A program made the translations under genes and the position numbers. The notes beneath the pieces are model-generated. The model was given only the letters and a program-made list of their open reading frames with translations, had not been told where the DNA came from and did not search any database. A stretch of DNA of 64,000 bases. Origin: Persicaria tinctoria. Taxonomy: Eukaryota; Streptophyta; Magnoliopsida; Caryophyllales; Polygonaceae. Where the stretch lies: the NCBI GenBank assembly GCA_037127255.1, contig JBANSL010000004.1, forward strand, positions 5,332,001-5,396,000. Direction: 5' to 3'. Shown in pieces: positions 41,364 to 52,619 of the stretch. Numbering within the stretch: the stretch's first letter is position 1; each line of letters starts with the position of its first letter.

Positions 41364-44300
41364 CCCGTCGATCCGATCGGTCGTATACAGAGATGGGATC
41401 GAAGTCTGTCGAATTGAGGTTTCGAAAGAGATTTGGTCATGACATCCGCCAGCTGATCTTTGGAGGAGATGAAAGCCACCGTAAGAGACTTGTTTGCCAC
41501 CCGCTCTCGCACAAAATGATAGTCCATCGATAAATGCTTGATACGATGATGTAAGACTGGATTTACTGCAAGGTATGTGGCTCCTAAATTGTCACACCAC
41601 AGTGTTGGAGGCCGTTTCAAAGGAATCCCAATGGAACCCAGAACCGATTGGAGCCAAATTGTTTCGCAAGTGGCAAGGGCCAAGGCTCTGTATTCGGCCT
41701 CGGTCGATGAGCGAGCAACGGTGTCCTGTTTTTTTTAAGACCAAGAGATCAAGTTGGTACCGTGAAAGATGCAGTAGGTGCTGGTGGATCTCCGATCATT
41801 TTTGTCAGTAGCCCAATCTGCGTCGGAGAAGGCTGACAGGTGATGAACCGGAGAAGAAGAAATGTGAAATTTCAGCCCTTTGGTGTGATTAAGGTAGCGA
41901 ATAACTCGCTTCACATCTTGCCAGTGAAGTGTAGTTGGGTTATGCATGAATTGCGATACTCGATTGACGGCATAGGCTATGTCGGGGCGGGTAAAGGTAG
42001 AGTGAAGGCTTCCAACGACACTCCGATATAAATGAGGATCACTTAGAGATGGGGAACTAGTAGAGGGATCAAAGCTGGCGGCCATCGGAGTGGAGATGGG
42101 ATTGGAAGATTGCATCCTTGTCTTCTCAAGCAAATCGCAGATATGCTTTGTTTGCGAGAGGTAGAATCCTGATGAATCCCGGGTAATTTCAACGCCCAGA
42201 AAATAATGTGTTGGTCCAAGATCCTTGATAGGAAACTGCATAGACAATGAAGACACAAAACTGGCTGCTAGAGCCTCGTTAGATGCAAGAACCAAGAGAT
42301 CGTCTACATATACCAATATGAAGGCACGACAATTTCCTTGGCGAAAGGTGAAAAGGGACAAGTCAGCGGGAGAGGAAGTGAAACCCATAGAGACAAGAGA
42401 GTCACTGAGACGAGCAAACCAGGCACGAGGAGTCCGTTTAAGCCCATAGAGAGATCGGTTTAGCTTGCAAACATGATGGGGAAAGGAAGGATTTATGAAA
42501 CCTGGTGGTTGGGTGACAAAAACGTCCTCCTCAAGAGTACCATGGAGAAAAGCGTTCTGTATGTCTAGCTGTTTTGTCGTCCAATTGTGCATCGCAGCCA
42601 CCGACAAAAGCAATCGAATGGTGGACGGCTTCGCTACGGGGATGAATGTATCGGTGTAATCAAGCCCTTCAATTTGGTTGAAACCTTTCGCCACTAGTCG
42701 AGCTTTCCAACGTTCAAGGGAGCCATCAGATCTCCTTTTTGTTTTGAAGACCCACTTCACGCCAAGAACGTTCTGAGAAGGAGATGGAGGAACGAGGCTC
42801 CAAGTCTGTGTATCAAGTAAAGTAAAGCCTGAAATTCCTTGGCCATTGCAGAGCTCCATTTCAGGGAATTTTGAAGTAGTGGTGAAACACGAGGGTTCCT
42901 CCGGGATGGTGGAGGATGTATGTAGTGTGGGAGGCCAAGGTATGGTGCCGTCAGTATGTTGTAGGGGCTTGAGGTTGTTGGTTCGTGAACGAGTGAGCAT
43001 TGGGTGATTTTGTGGAGGAGAATCGGTAACAGGTGATGGTGACGACGTGTCTGGTGTGCAGGGCGTAGAGGATTGAGATGATGAAGTAATTGAGGGTGTT
43101 GGACTGGGCTCGGGAGAAGGGGGTGGGCCTGGGTCTGGGGAAAGATTGTCACAAGCAGTTGGGTTGTCAAATAGAGGGAGTTGGGATGATGGTGAGGAAT
43201 GGGCTGATGAATTTGTGAGAGGCAATGTTTGGGCTAAGGGAAATACATTCTCGTGAAATATTACGTCCCTACAAACATAGAGCTTATTATTAGCCCATTC
43301 AAAACAAAGGTAACCCTTGTGAGATGGACTATACCCCAAGAATATAAATGGAGAGGATCGAAAATTTAATTTGTGTTTGAGATAGGGACGCAAATTTGGG
43401 AAGCAAAGACACCCAAAAACTTTGAGAAATTTATAATCCGGGTCTTGGTGGAAAAGGACCGAATAAGGAGAATGATTTTGAAGGAGGGGTGTTGGAAGGC
43501 GATTTTGGAGGTAGACGGATGCTTGGAAGGCATAGTCCCAAAAACGAAGGGGAAGAGATGCATGTTTGAGGAGAGTGAGTCCCATATCAACAATCCGACG
43601 ATGACGAGACTCAATGCTACCATTTTGTTGGTGAGAATAGGGACAAGAGAGTCGGTGCAAAATTCTCAATTGTTGAAAGAGGGTGTCAAGAGGCTTGAAT
43701 TCGGTCCCATTATCGGTTTATATGGAAATAACAGTTCGCCCAAAAAAATTTGTGACCAGTTTTATAAATTGTGAGACAATAGGGAAAACCTGTGTTTTTT
43801 ATTCAAATGGAAAAATCCACAAGAATTTGGAATAATCATCTAAGATAGAAAGAAAATACTTGTTTCCATTAATTGAAGTAGTGTGGGTCGGACCCCATAC
43901 ATCCAAAAACAAAAGTTGAAGAACATGGTGAGACTGAGATGTACTGGATGGATGAGGTAGGGCATGAGCTTTGGCCCATGAACATGAAATGCAAGGATGA
44001 TGGGTTGGGCTTAGGGAACTTGGTAAATGAAAACTGCTTGTGACAAACTTAGTGATATGGGCTGATGGATGACCTAATCTCTGGTGCCACAGAGAAGCCG
44101 ACGGCAAAACAGACTGATTGGAGCTGGTGAAGTGCAACAATGGTGAAGATGATGAAGCAGATGAGCCGGTGGACAATCGAACAGACAAGACATACATGCC
44201 GTTTTCAACGTGGCCCTTGAGAAGAGGAGCTAGAGTCTCGGAATCCTTCACAACAAAGAAAGTATCATGAAACTCAAAGAAACAACGGTTATCACGACAA

Positions 44301-45270
44301 AATTGATTTACTGAAATTAAATTTTTGTTGAGCAAGGGAGCATGAAGCAAATTAGAAAGTAGAAAAGAACGAGAGGGAGAGGTGAGATAGGTGGAACCGT
44401 GAGATTGTATGGGTATAGAAGACCCATCGCCAAGAGAGATCGATTCAGTGCCTTCATAGGGTAAGCGATCGAATCTCAGATTCGAGACATCAGGCGTGTA
44501 GTGATGGTTGGCAACAGTGTCTGGAAACCAATTGCTAGATGTAATATTGGCTTGAAGGGAACTCGGAGGAGACGTCTGGAACGAATGGTCGAAGCGGCTC
44601 CAGCAACAAGTTGCAATATGACCTCGCTTTTCGCAGATTTGAGAGATAGGGCGAGTGTCAGGGCCTCCATTGAAGGTGGTCGCACCACGACCTCGACCAC
44701 CATTGCGACCTCCTCGATCGTCTCCTCGACCACCACGACCACGGTCGGAGTCACCGCGGCCACCGCGGTAGGAGCCACGACCTTTACTGGATGTGAAGTT
44801 CAGTTCAGGGTTCTGAGGCGGACCCGGAGGGGCACCGAGTATAGATTGAGATGAGGGAATAGTGGTCCCATTTTTACGGTTGATTCGACCTTCCTGAAGA
44901 AGCAAATAGGAGAGAGTGAGGGTTGGATTCGGCAAGACAGGTTGGGTGGAGAGGGTGGTGACCATGGCGTCATAGTCACTCCCGAGACCGGCCAACAAGT
45001 AAACAACGAACTCATCATCGGAGATAACTTGGCCAGCCGCCTGAATCTGCTGAACGAGAGTCTGGGCTCGGTGGTAGAAATCGGTGACAGACTCATCCCC
45101 TTTCTTCAGGCTTGCAAGTTGAAGGCGAGATTGAACGATTTGAGCGTTCGATCTAGCCGAGTACAGCTGGTGGAGACGATTCCAGATCTGATGTGAGGTC
45201 TGGCAAGTGATGATTTGAGCCATGATGGGCTCGGTGAGAGAGCCCGAGAGTATAGCAACAACCAATTGGT
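41294..45270 (-). pseudogene. copia gag-pol polyprotein, decayed
   Basis: Read on the minus strand from 45270, one frame runs through gag (UBN2-like, LVVAILSGSLTEPIM), a damaged zinc knuckle (SQICEKRGHIATCC, first Cys replaced by Ser), a protease site (FPDTVANHH), integrase HHCC (HQRLGHPS...CISCSWAKA), reverse transcriptase with YVDD ([12 protein letters not shown]) and copia RNase H ([13 protein letters not shown]). The frame is never shifted but has three stops, all TAA, at 43799-43801, 43718-43720 and 41735-41737. The element therefore cannot make a full polyprotein. The damaged catalytic and knuckle residues agree with an old, inactive copy. Confidence 0.88.
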
Positions 45271-46193
45271 CTTAGAGTAGGATCTGAGATCTCGAAAACG
45301 TAGCTTATACAGAAACGAAAAATCGAGATAAAGAACAACAGGAAGTGGTGACGCGGTTCGGATCAAATCCTACTCCGCGGAGTCTCAGGTTCGGGGAGAC
45401 TCAGGCCCAATTCACTATGCTCGTTTTTCCGATTACAAGATACGGGTTGCAGTTTCTATACAAGAATACAAGCGATCCAACCAAAAATAGCCATGAACGA
45501 AAGTACAAGAGAGAAACTAGAAGCGGAAAGAAGAACTCCCTCGGATCTGGCGGTCGGAGCGCAGATCGTCGCCGGAAACCCTTGTACAAGCCAGTAGCTC
45601 GCCGACAAAGAAGCAAGGTGCTTCGTCTTCTTCACCGAGTTCAGATCTAGGGTCCGACGAGCGGATGCGCCCTAGATCTTGAAGCCTTCGTCGTCGAGGA
45701 TGTCGCCGGAGACGGGAACCCTCTCTTCTCTCTCTTTCTTTCACTGTTGGAGCTTATCAGATGGAGCGGCTGAAGTGTGTCCAAACCCTAAGAGGTAACG
45801 CCCTTATATAGAGCGCTAGCTGGAAACCCTAAAGAGGTGAGTGGGCTTCAGCTGTTGCGGACGCTGGGCTTTAATGAAGCTGGGCTTTGGGCCTTTCATC
45901 TTGTGGGCCGGTAAGTGACAATGCATGCAACTAATAGACAATATAACATAGTACGTATATAATATAAAGTCTATGACATATTTGTTGGAATATTCAGTGT
46001 AACACTTTAGCATATATTTATATATAGTATGAGTATATGACCCGGAACCCTATGTTTCCGGATTAATACTTCGAATACTTTAATATAAATATTACCCAAA
46101 AGTGTTTCCTAAATATAACATATAATTGTATAGTATCTGCCTTCCGACTATATCTTATGCGGGATTATACTCAGATTAAGATTAGGCTTTACA
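45271..46193 (-). repeat. 3' LTR of the young copia element (14 bases short)
   Basis: On the minus strand it begins TGTAAAGCC at 46193 and runs to 'cctactctaag' at 45271. The partner LTR continues a further 14 bases to a canonical CA, which is missing here. Confidence 0.9.
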
Positions 46194-46298
46194 ATTTGCC
46201 CTCCTAATCTAAGTATTGATCCCTAGTAATCAAAGCATAGCGAATTCGACTGGACCTGAGTGAACGACCGAACCGTCGTCGACTCATGGTGTGAGAGG

Positions 46299-49200
46299 CT
46301 AAGGAGGCCTCTCTATATGCAGGAAGTCCCTGCAGAAACAGAACTTGTTAGAAGGCACAACTTTAGTGCCAAAGTCAGCAGGGTTTTCTTCACCTTTAAT
46401 TTTCTTAGCATCTAGCTCAGAGGCTTCTATCCTATTCCTGATGAAGTGGAACCTAACATCAATATGCTTGGTTTTCTCGTGGTACATAGGATCCTTACAA
46501 AGGTAAAGGGCACTCTGGCTATCAGTGTAAATCACAGGTTTGAATTTCCTTTTAAGAATCTCTCCTAGAATGCCATTCAACCAAATAGCCTCTTTAGCTG
46601 CTTCAGTAGCAGCCATATATTCGGCTTCGGTCGAGGATAATGCCACAACGGTTTGTTGCTGCGATTTCCAAGATATACAGTTTCCTGCCCAAGTGAAGTA
46701 GTAGGCAGTGGTAGATTTTCGGTTATCTTTGTTACTGGCAAAGTCGGCATCTACGAAACCATACAGCTGGTCTAGGGGAGAATACTGCTTATAAGCTAGA
46801 CACAGATCTCTAGTGCCGGAGATATACCTAAGGAGGTATTTCATAGCATTCCAGTGGTCCATCCCGGGATTTGACATGAATCGGCTAAGGACACTAATGG
46901 AGAAAGCTAAGTCTGGACGGGTGCAGAGCATGGCATACATGACGGAACCTACAGCTACGTCATAGGGGACTTTAGCCATATCCTGGATCTCAGAAGGCTT
47001 GGTCGGACAGCTTTTCTTAGTCAACTCAAGGTGCCCTCCTAAAGGTATGGCTGTGGGTTTGGAGTCTACCATGTTAAACCTCTTAAGAACCTTTAAGACA
47101 TAGTCATCCTGAGTTAGCCAAATGCTGTTATTGGAACGGTTTCTAAAGATGTTGACCCCTAGGATTTTCTTAGCTCTACCAAGATCCTTCATGTCGAAAT
47201 ACTTTTTGAGATCAGCTTTTACTCCAGAGATAAGAACCAAGGAGTTACTGATCAATAGTATATCATCAACATAAAGGAGAACATAGATGGCATTCTTAGA
47301 AGCTGGATACTTAAAATAAAGACAATTATCATAAGAACTTCTATGAAAACCTAGTTTCTTTATGACGGCATCGAACTTAAGATTCCATTGCCGGGGTGAT
47401 TGCTTAAGACCATAGATAGACCTTCTAAGGAGACAGACATGATTAGGGTATCTTTTATCTATGAAACCCTTAGGGTGACGCATGTAGATAGTCTCATCTA
47501 AATCCCCATGGAGGAATGCGGTCTTAACATCCATCTGTTCTAGTTCCCAATTGAAAACAGCAACCATAGAAAGGAGTAATCTCCTGGTTTTATATTTGAC
47601 TACAGGGGCGAATATATCGTTATAGTCTAAACCCTCTCGCTGAGTAAAACCTTTGGCTACAAGACGGGCTTTAAACCTAGGAGGATCAGTTTGGTTTAAG
47701 CCTTCCTTAAGTTTAAAAATCCACTTAGAGTCTATAAGCCTAGCTTTTTCAGGTCTAGGAACAAGGGTCCAGGTTTTATTCTGATGCATAGAATCTATCT
47801 CTTCTTGCATGGCTTTAAACCAATACTTAGAGTGGGGATTGGAGTGAACCTTTTCGAAGGTGCTAGGAGTAGTGGGATGCCTAATGGTTTCAGCTGTTAT
47901 AAGGGCATACTCAACTAAGTAACTGGTATACTTTTTGTTAGGTATGCTAACCCTAGGCTCCCTATCTCTAACTAACTGATAATCTTTCACATTAGCATGC
48001 AAAGGTAAATCAGAAGAAGGGGGAGAGGAGAAACCAAAGTTATTAGACAGGTCGGGTACAGAACCAGAAGAGAGGGGAGAAGAAGGTAAAGCGGGTATTA
48101 AAGCTGGTTCTTCTGCTTCAGGAGGTTCTTCATCTGTGTTGTCAGCCTCTTCTTCAGGTGTTTCTGTTTCTCCAGCTGTTTCCTTTGTTTCCTCTTCACC
48201 TTTGTGTTCCCCCCGTGATGTGGATGGTTGGGGAAGTGTAGGTGAAGCCCCTATGTCGAACTCCATATCCTCCAATTCAGCATCAGTGGCAGCAGGGCCA
48301 AACTGGACGGAGTTCCAGTTGTTGTGCTGAGTGGTACCTATTTCTTGTGCAGTAGATGTTAGTGTGGTCTTAAAGTGGAAATCAAGCTCATTAAATTTTA
48401 CATTTCTAGCAGATATCACTTTGTAACCCCCAGGCTGTATCAATAGAATTCTATAACCCTTAACCCCTTCTGGATAACCTAACAATATTCCTTTCACAGC
48501 TCTAGGTTGTAACTTCCCTTGTGATATGTAGGCATAAACAGTACAACCAAAAGGCCGAAGGTAAGTCAGATTAGGGGGTTTACTAGTCCATTTTTCTTGT
48601 GGAGTTTTAAATCCTATGGCACTAGAGGGTGATCTATTGATTAAGTAGGCAACTGTGATAACAGCTTCACCCCACAAACTGGGTTTCAGACCAGCACTTA
48701 TAAGCATACATCTTGTCTTTTCTAGAAGAGTTCTATTCATCCTTTCTGCTGTACCATTTTGTTGTGGTGTTCCAGGGACAGTTAAATGTCTTTTTATACC
48801 ATTAGCATTACAGAAATTATCAAACTCTTTGTTACAATATTCCAGACCATTGTCAGTCTTTAAACATTTCAATTTAAATCCGGATTGAGACTCAACCATA
48901 ATTTTCCAATCCTTGAAAGCACTAAAAGCATGATCTTTAGATTTAAGCAAAGTCAGCCAGACCTTCCTAGAGAAATGATCTATGAAAGTAATAAAATATT
49001 TCATTTTACTGACAGAGTCAACCTGGGCAGGGCCCCAAAGATCAGAATGCACATACTCAAGAGGAGAGGAAGCAACATATGCAGATTTAGGAAACTGTAA
49101 CTTAGCAGATTTGCCTAGCACACAATTCTCACAGAAATCCAAAGTTGCAGGTTTCTTAGGAAGTAATCTAGATTTATACAATTGAAATAGACCTTTGTTA

Positions 49201-49745
49201 CCAATGTGACCCATTCTGTTATGCCAAGTTTTGGTTTCAGATTCAGTCATCACAGGCAAAGATACAGTGTTTATTTCAGCAGGTTTAGCAATGACATAAT
49301 AAAGCCCTTTAATCCTGTTTGCTTTTAAAATAGCTATATTATTCATAAACACAGATCTAATGCCATTAGAAGAAGATATATTACAACCAATTTCTTCAAG
49401 AGATGACTCAGACATTAAACTTCTTCTCAGACTAGGAACATACTTCACATTAGTAAAGGTTCTAACCACATCATCATGCATAATCAGAGAAACAGATCCA
49501 ACACCTTTTATATCTAAAATGGTGTCATCTCCTAACATAACATCACCAGCAATAGACTCATCAAGAGTTTTAAACATGTTTTTATTAGGAGTAGCATGCA
49601 TGGTACAACCAGAATCAAGTATCCATGTATCAGCATTAATAGGGAATTTATCACAACTATTAGCACACATGAATAATTCAGCAGGATAAGAACTCATAGA
49701 CTCAAGCACAGAAGCAGATAATTCAGTCTTATTTTTCTGAGCCAA
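46299..49745 (-). CDS. copia pol region (protease, integrase, RT, RNase H)
   Basis: An uninterrupted frame of about 1148 codons. In order: protease (ADTWILDSGCTMHAT), integrase zinc finger (WHNRMGHIGN...CENCVLGKS) and core (TDNGLEYCNKEF...GTAERMNRTLLEKT), a linker rich in Glu/Pro/Ser, reverse transcriptase with LLYVDDILLIS, and the copia RNase H end (YGFVDADFASNKDNRKST, ALSSTEAEYMAATEAAKE, KTKHIDVRFHFIRN). It has no ATG of its own at the start. It continues from gag in the -1 frame at the homopolymer 49757-49766, so it would be made as a gag-pol product only if that frame change is bridged. All catalytic motifs that I looked for are present. Confidence 0.9.
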   Translation of the reverse strand: MAQKNKTELSASVLESMSSYPAELFMCANSCDKFPINADTWILDSGCTMHATPNKNMFKTLDESIAGDVMLGDDTILDIKGVGSVSLIMHDDVVRTFTNVKYVPSLRRSLMSESSLEEIGCNISSSNGIRSVFMNNIAILKANRIKGLYYVIAKPAEINTVSLPVMTESETKTWHNRMGHIGNKGLFQLYKSRLLPKKPATLDFCENCVLGKSAKLQFPKSAYVASSPLEYVHSDLWGPAQVDSVSKMKYFITFIDHFSRKVWLTLLKSKDHAFSAFKDWKIMVESQSGFKLKCLKTDNGLEYCNKEFDNFCNANGIKRHLTVPGTPQQNGTAERMNRTLLEKTRCMLISAGLKPSLWGEAVITVAYLINRSPSSAIGFKTPQEKWTSKPPNLTYLRPFGCTVYAYISQGKLQPRAVKGILLGYPEGVKGYRILLIQPGGYKVISARNVKFNELDFHFKTTLTSTAQEIGTTQHNNWNSVQFGPAATDAELEDMEFDIGASPTLPQPSTSRGEHKGEEETKETAGETETPEEEADNTDEEPPEAEEPALIPALPSSPLSSGSVPDLSNNFGFSSPPSSDLPLHANVKDYQLVRDREPRVSIPNKKYTSYLVEYALITAETIRHPTTPSTFEKVHSNPHSKYWFKAMQEEIDSMHQNKTWTLVPRPEKARLIDSKWIFKLKEGLNQTDPPRFKARLVAKGFTQREGLDYNDIFAPVVKYKTRRLLLSMVAVFNWELEQMDVKTAFLHGDLDETIYMRHPKGFIDKRYPNHVCLLRRSIYGLKQSPRQWNLKFDAVIKKLGFHRSSYDNCLYFKYPASKNAIYVLLYVDDILLISNSLVLISGVKADLKKYFDMKDLGRAKKILGVNIFRNRSNNSIWLTQDDYVLKVLKRFNMVDSKPTAIPLGGHLELTKKSCPTKPSEIQDMAKVPYDVAVGSVMYAMLCTRPDLAFSISVLSRFMSNPGMDHWNAMKYLLRYISGTRDLCLAYKQYSPLDQLYGFVDADFASNKDNRKSTTAYYFTWAGNCISWKSQQQTVVALSSTEAEYMAATEAAKEAIWLNGILGEILKRKFKPVIYTDSQSALYLCKDPMYHEKTKHIDVRFHFIRNRIEASELDAKKIKGEENPADFGTKVVPSNKFCFCRDFLHIERPP

Positions 49746-50578
49746 CTGCTCAGCCCTTTTTTTTTTCTGCAGTCCTTAACCCAATGACCCAAATTCCCAC
49801 AATAATTGCATTTAGAGTTGGGATCTTTTTCAGGTTTTTCAGAGGAAGATGCTTGATCATTTTTATCCTTTTTATTCTTTTTATACTTGTTGCCCTTTTT
49901 CTCTTTTCCTTTGGTAAAAAGAACCTCAGTTTTTTCAGATTTATCAGTTTTAGCAGGGTGTCCTTTTATCTTAAAAACCTTCATAAGTTCATTCTTTTCA
50001 ATAATGGACTCAATGATTTTATCTTTAGATAACTCAGAACTACTGAACTGAATAACATCTTTAAAGTTGTCAAACTGAGCAGGTAAAGCATTCAGAATAA
50101 GGATAGCTTGGTGAGTGTCTTTAATCACATCTTTGCATCTTTCCAGTTCTTGGGTCATTTTAAGGAACTTGTCAAGATTGTCATCTAAAGTTAGAGCAGT
50201 GTCCATTTTAAATGTGAACAATCTACATAGCAAAGATATCCTGGAGGGCAGTGATTTAGTTAAGAAAAGCTCCTCCAGGGCTTTCCAGAGAGAGGAGGCG
50301 GAAGAGAATCTTACCACCTGACGGGCTATGCCGTCAGTTAACCTCAGCATTATCTCCGAATGAGCTTTGAGATCCATCTCGAGCTCATCGTCTGTTGGGG
50401 CTACCTTCTTCCCTTTGTCGTCACCTTCTTCTTTTGTCGAGGATGATGCAGGGATCTCCACTGGGTGGGAGATAGCTTTCCAACAGCCTTCTTTTATTAA
50501 GATGGCGCGCATCTTGACTTGCCACATGGCGAAGTCGATGACGCCATCGAAGGGCTTGATGCGGTAGTTGTTGTCCAT
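49694..50578 (-). CDS. copia gag
   Basis: The frame begins at ATG 50578 (MDNNYRIKPFDGVIDFAMWQ) and encodes a UBN2/gag-type nucleocapsid region, with LWKALEELFLTKSL and ILNALPAQFDNFKD. A Lys-rich segment and a CCHC zinc knuckle, CNYCGNLGHWVKDC, follow. Just after the knuckle there is a run of ten A (minus strand, 49766-49757), beyond which this frame reads only about 18 more codons and stops at 49694. The pol frame overlaps it. Confidence 0.9.
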   Translation of the reverse strand: MDNNYRIKPFDGVIDFAMWQVKMRAILIKEGCWKAISHPVEIPASSSTKEEGDDKGKKVAPTDDELEMDLKAHSEIMLRLTDGIARQVVRFSSASSLWKALEELFLTKSLPSRISLLCRLFTFKMDTALTLDDNLDKFLKMTQELERCKDVIKDTHQAILILNALPAQFDNFKDVIQFSSSELSKDKIIESIIEKNELMKVFKIKGHPAKTDKSEKTEVLFTKGKEKKGNKYKKNKKDKNDQASSSEKPEKDPNSKCNYCGNLGHWVKDCRKKKGLSSWLRKIRLNYLLLCLSL

Positions 50579-50709
50579 GTTTAAGGTACCTGAAATCAAC
50601 ACAAAAACAAAGGCAGTAAGTGAACTTGGTTGAGTTTTCGAAAGCACGAAGAACTTAAAGAAAACACCAAGGTTTGCGAAGCGGAAGCGTCGGTAAGAGC
50701 ATATCTGAG

Positions 50710-50721
50710 GCTCTGATACCA
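50710..50721 (-). promoter_or_regulatory. primer-binding site, initiator tRNA-Met type
   Basis: The minus strand reads TGGTATCAGAGC three bases inside the 5' LTR. This is the standard plant copia site complementary to the 3' end of initiator tRNA-Met, used to prime minus-strand DNA. Confidence 0.9.
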
Positions 50722-50724
50722 ATC

Positions 50725-51661
50725 TGTAGATCTAGAACCTTAGAGTAGGATCTGAGATCTCGAAAACGTAGCTTATACAGAAACGAAAAATCGAGATAAA
50801 GAACAACAGAAAGTGGTGACGCGGTTCGGATCAAATCCTACTCCGCGGAGTCTCAGGTTCGGGGAGACTCAGGCCCAATTCACTATGCTCGTTTTTCCGA
50901 TTACAAGATACGGGTTGCAGTTTCTATACAAGAATACAAGCGATCCAACCAAAAATAGCCATGAACGAAAGTACAAGAGAGAAACTAGAAGCGGAAAGAA
51001 GAACTCCCTCGGATCTGGCGGTCGGAGCGCAGATCGTCGCCGGAAACCCTTGTACAAGCCAGTAGCTCGCCGACAAGGAAGCAAGGTGCTTCGTCTTCTT
51101 CACCGAGTTCAGATCTAGGGTTCGACGAGCGGATGCGCCCTAGATCTTGAAGCCTTCGTCGTCGAGGATGTCGCCGGAGACGGGAACCCTCTCTTCTCTC
51201 TCTTTCTTTCACTATTGGAACTTACCAGATGGAGCGGCTGAAGTGTGTCCAAACCCTAAGAGGTAACGCCCTTATATAGAGCGCTAGCTGGAAACCCTAA
51301 AGAGGTGAGTGGGCTTCAGCTGTTGCGGACGCTGGGCTTTAATGAAGTTGGGCTTTGGGCCTTTCATCTTGTGGGCCGGTAAGTGACAATGCATGCAACT
51401 AATAGACAATATAACATAGTACGTATATAATATAAAGTCTATGACAGATTTGTTGGAATATTCAGTGTAACACTTTAGCATATATTTATATATAGTATGA
51501 GTATATGACCCGGAACCCTATGTTTCCGGATTAATACTTCGAATACTTTAATATAAATATTACCCAAAAGTGTTTCCTAAATATAACATATAATTGTATA
51601 GTATCTGCCTTCCGACTATATCTTATGCGGGATTATACTCAGATTAAGATTAGGCTTTACA
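50725..51661 (-). repeat. 5' LTR of the young copia element
   Basis: 937 bp, starting TGTAAAGCC and ending 'gatctaca' on the minus strand, with canonical TG...CA ends. A TATA-like 'ctatataaggg' (51274-51264 on the minus strand) is its probable promoter. Confidence 0.92.
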
Positions 51662-52260
51662 ATATTGAAACGAAAATGATGTATGTAAAAGAGGGGGATT
51701 TTGTCCCCATGAGACGACATACAAAATGAGGGAGGTCCTCAATCTATAGGAGGTCATAGCGTGACTATGACTCGATTGCAATGCAAAGGATGTATGTACT
51801 ATGGCTTGAGAAAGGAGCACCGGCCAACCGAGCGTCCTAAATGAATTGTTCCATAAACTTGAGAACGAGATGGTTCATTTACCTTCTAAAATACAAATCC
51901 CGAATTTGGAAGATTTTTAATGATTGAAGATCACTTATTACACTTGGTATAAGTATACCATGTGTTCATTTCAGGTCAAAACTAGTGATAATTTTTTTTA
52001 AAAAAAAATATTTATATAAAAATGTTATATTTGACAATTTATACAAATATATCATTTTTTATTAAAAAAATCATGAATTTTTTTTTCTAAAAAATAAAAA
52101 TCAGTAGAAGTCACAAAATAACAATATTTTACTCAATTTTTTTTAAGTATACTTTTTTTTTTCAAATTATATGAATCATCAATTATAATATTGTTTGAAT
52201 TTTTATCAATAATTTTATCCTAAAATAATTTTATACTATAACATAAGTGTCACAATAGGC
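51662..52260. other. AT-rich flank of the copia element
   Basis: No gene or RNA is recognised. I looked for the missing 5' part of the older copia element here and did not find it. Confidence 0.5.
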
Positions 52261-52548
52261 TGTTTGGATTCCAAGTGATTATGCATTATAATTATACTCA
52301 CTTTGAAAGTGTTTGTTTAACCTAATTTATAACTTATTTAAAATAATGCAAATTTAAAATAAAATAAGTAAATTATGTTAATCAATTATATTAAATTTAT
52401 AATGTAGTTCTAAACTTTACGCAATAGTGAGTGTTTAATTGATATAAACTACAATATTTTTTAAATACTTTTACAATATTTGAAATATATTATAATTGTA
52501 TAAAACAAACACTTTCAAAAGTGATTATAATCACTCGGAATCCAAACA
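52261..52548. mobile_element. MITE with terminal inverted repeats
   Basis: The left end 'tgtttggattccaagtgatt' and the right end, read inverted as 'tgtttggattccgagtgatt', match, and 'cactttgaaagtgtttgttt' also recurs inverted. The element is about 288 bp with an AT-rich non-coding middle. The target duplication could not be fixed, so the superfamily is open (hAT or PIF/Harbinger are candidates). Confidence 0.7.
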
Positions 52549-52619
52549 ATACGTTCCTTATTTTTATTTTCTGTCATTTGCTTATGTTATTTATTTCTTT
52601 CATTTGCTTCAGTTATTTG

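Larger units (their letters stand above)
41141..45270 (-). mobile_element. decayed Ty1/copia retrotransposon, 5'-truncated
   Basis: Copia order is preserved on the minus strand: gag end with a zinc-knuckle region, protease, integrase, reverse transcriptase, RNase H. The left end is the probable LTR. The right end stops abruptly at 45270, in the gag region, against the LTR of the younger copia element, so the first part of gag, the leader and the 5' LTR are gone and do not reappear beyond 51661. Confidence 0.85.
45271..51661 (-). mobile_element. young Ty1/copia retrotransposon, nearly intact
   Basis: A full element of 6391 bp on the minus strand: 5' LTR 50725-51661, primer-binding site, gag, pol, purine tract (reverse complement 'aggagggcaaat' beside 46194) and 3' LTR 45271-46193. 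The two LTRs differ at about eight positions by eye over 923 bases. The 3' LTR lacks the last 14 bases of its outer edge, and no target duplication matches between the left flank ('ttggt') and right flank ('atatt'). Confidence 0.9.

Noticed and set aside
44476..44854. open frames opposite or overlapping the copia Gly/Arg-rich region
   Set aside because: They are frame shadows of the RGG-like low-complexity part of the copia polyprotein.
45345..45650. 101-codon open frame found in both LTR copies
   Set aside because: It lies entirely inside the LTR in the antisense direction and is shared only because the LTRs are identical there.
52258..52553. possible extension of the MITE ends to 'ggctgtttgg'
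   Set aside because: The outermost three bases do not match the other end, so the shorter boundaries were kept.
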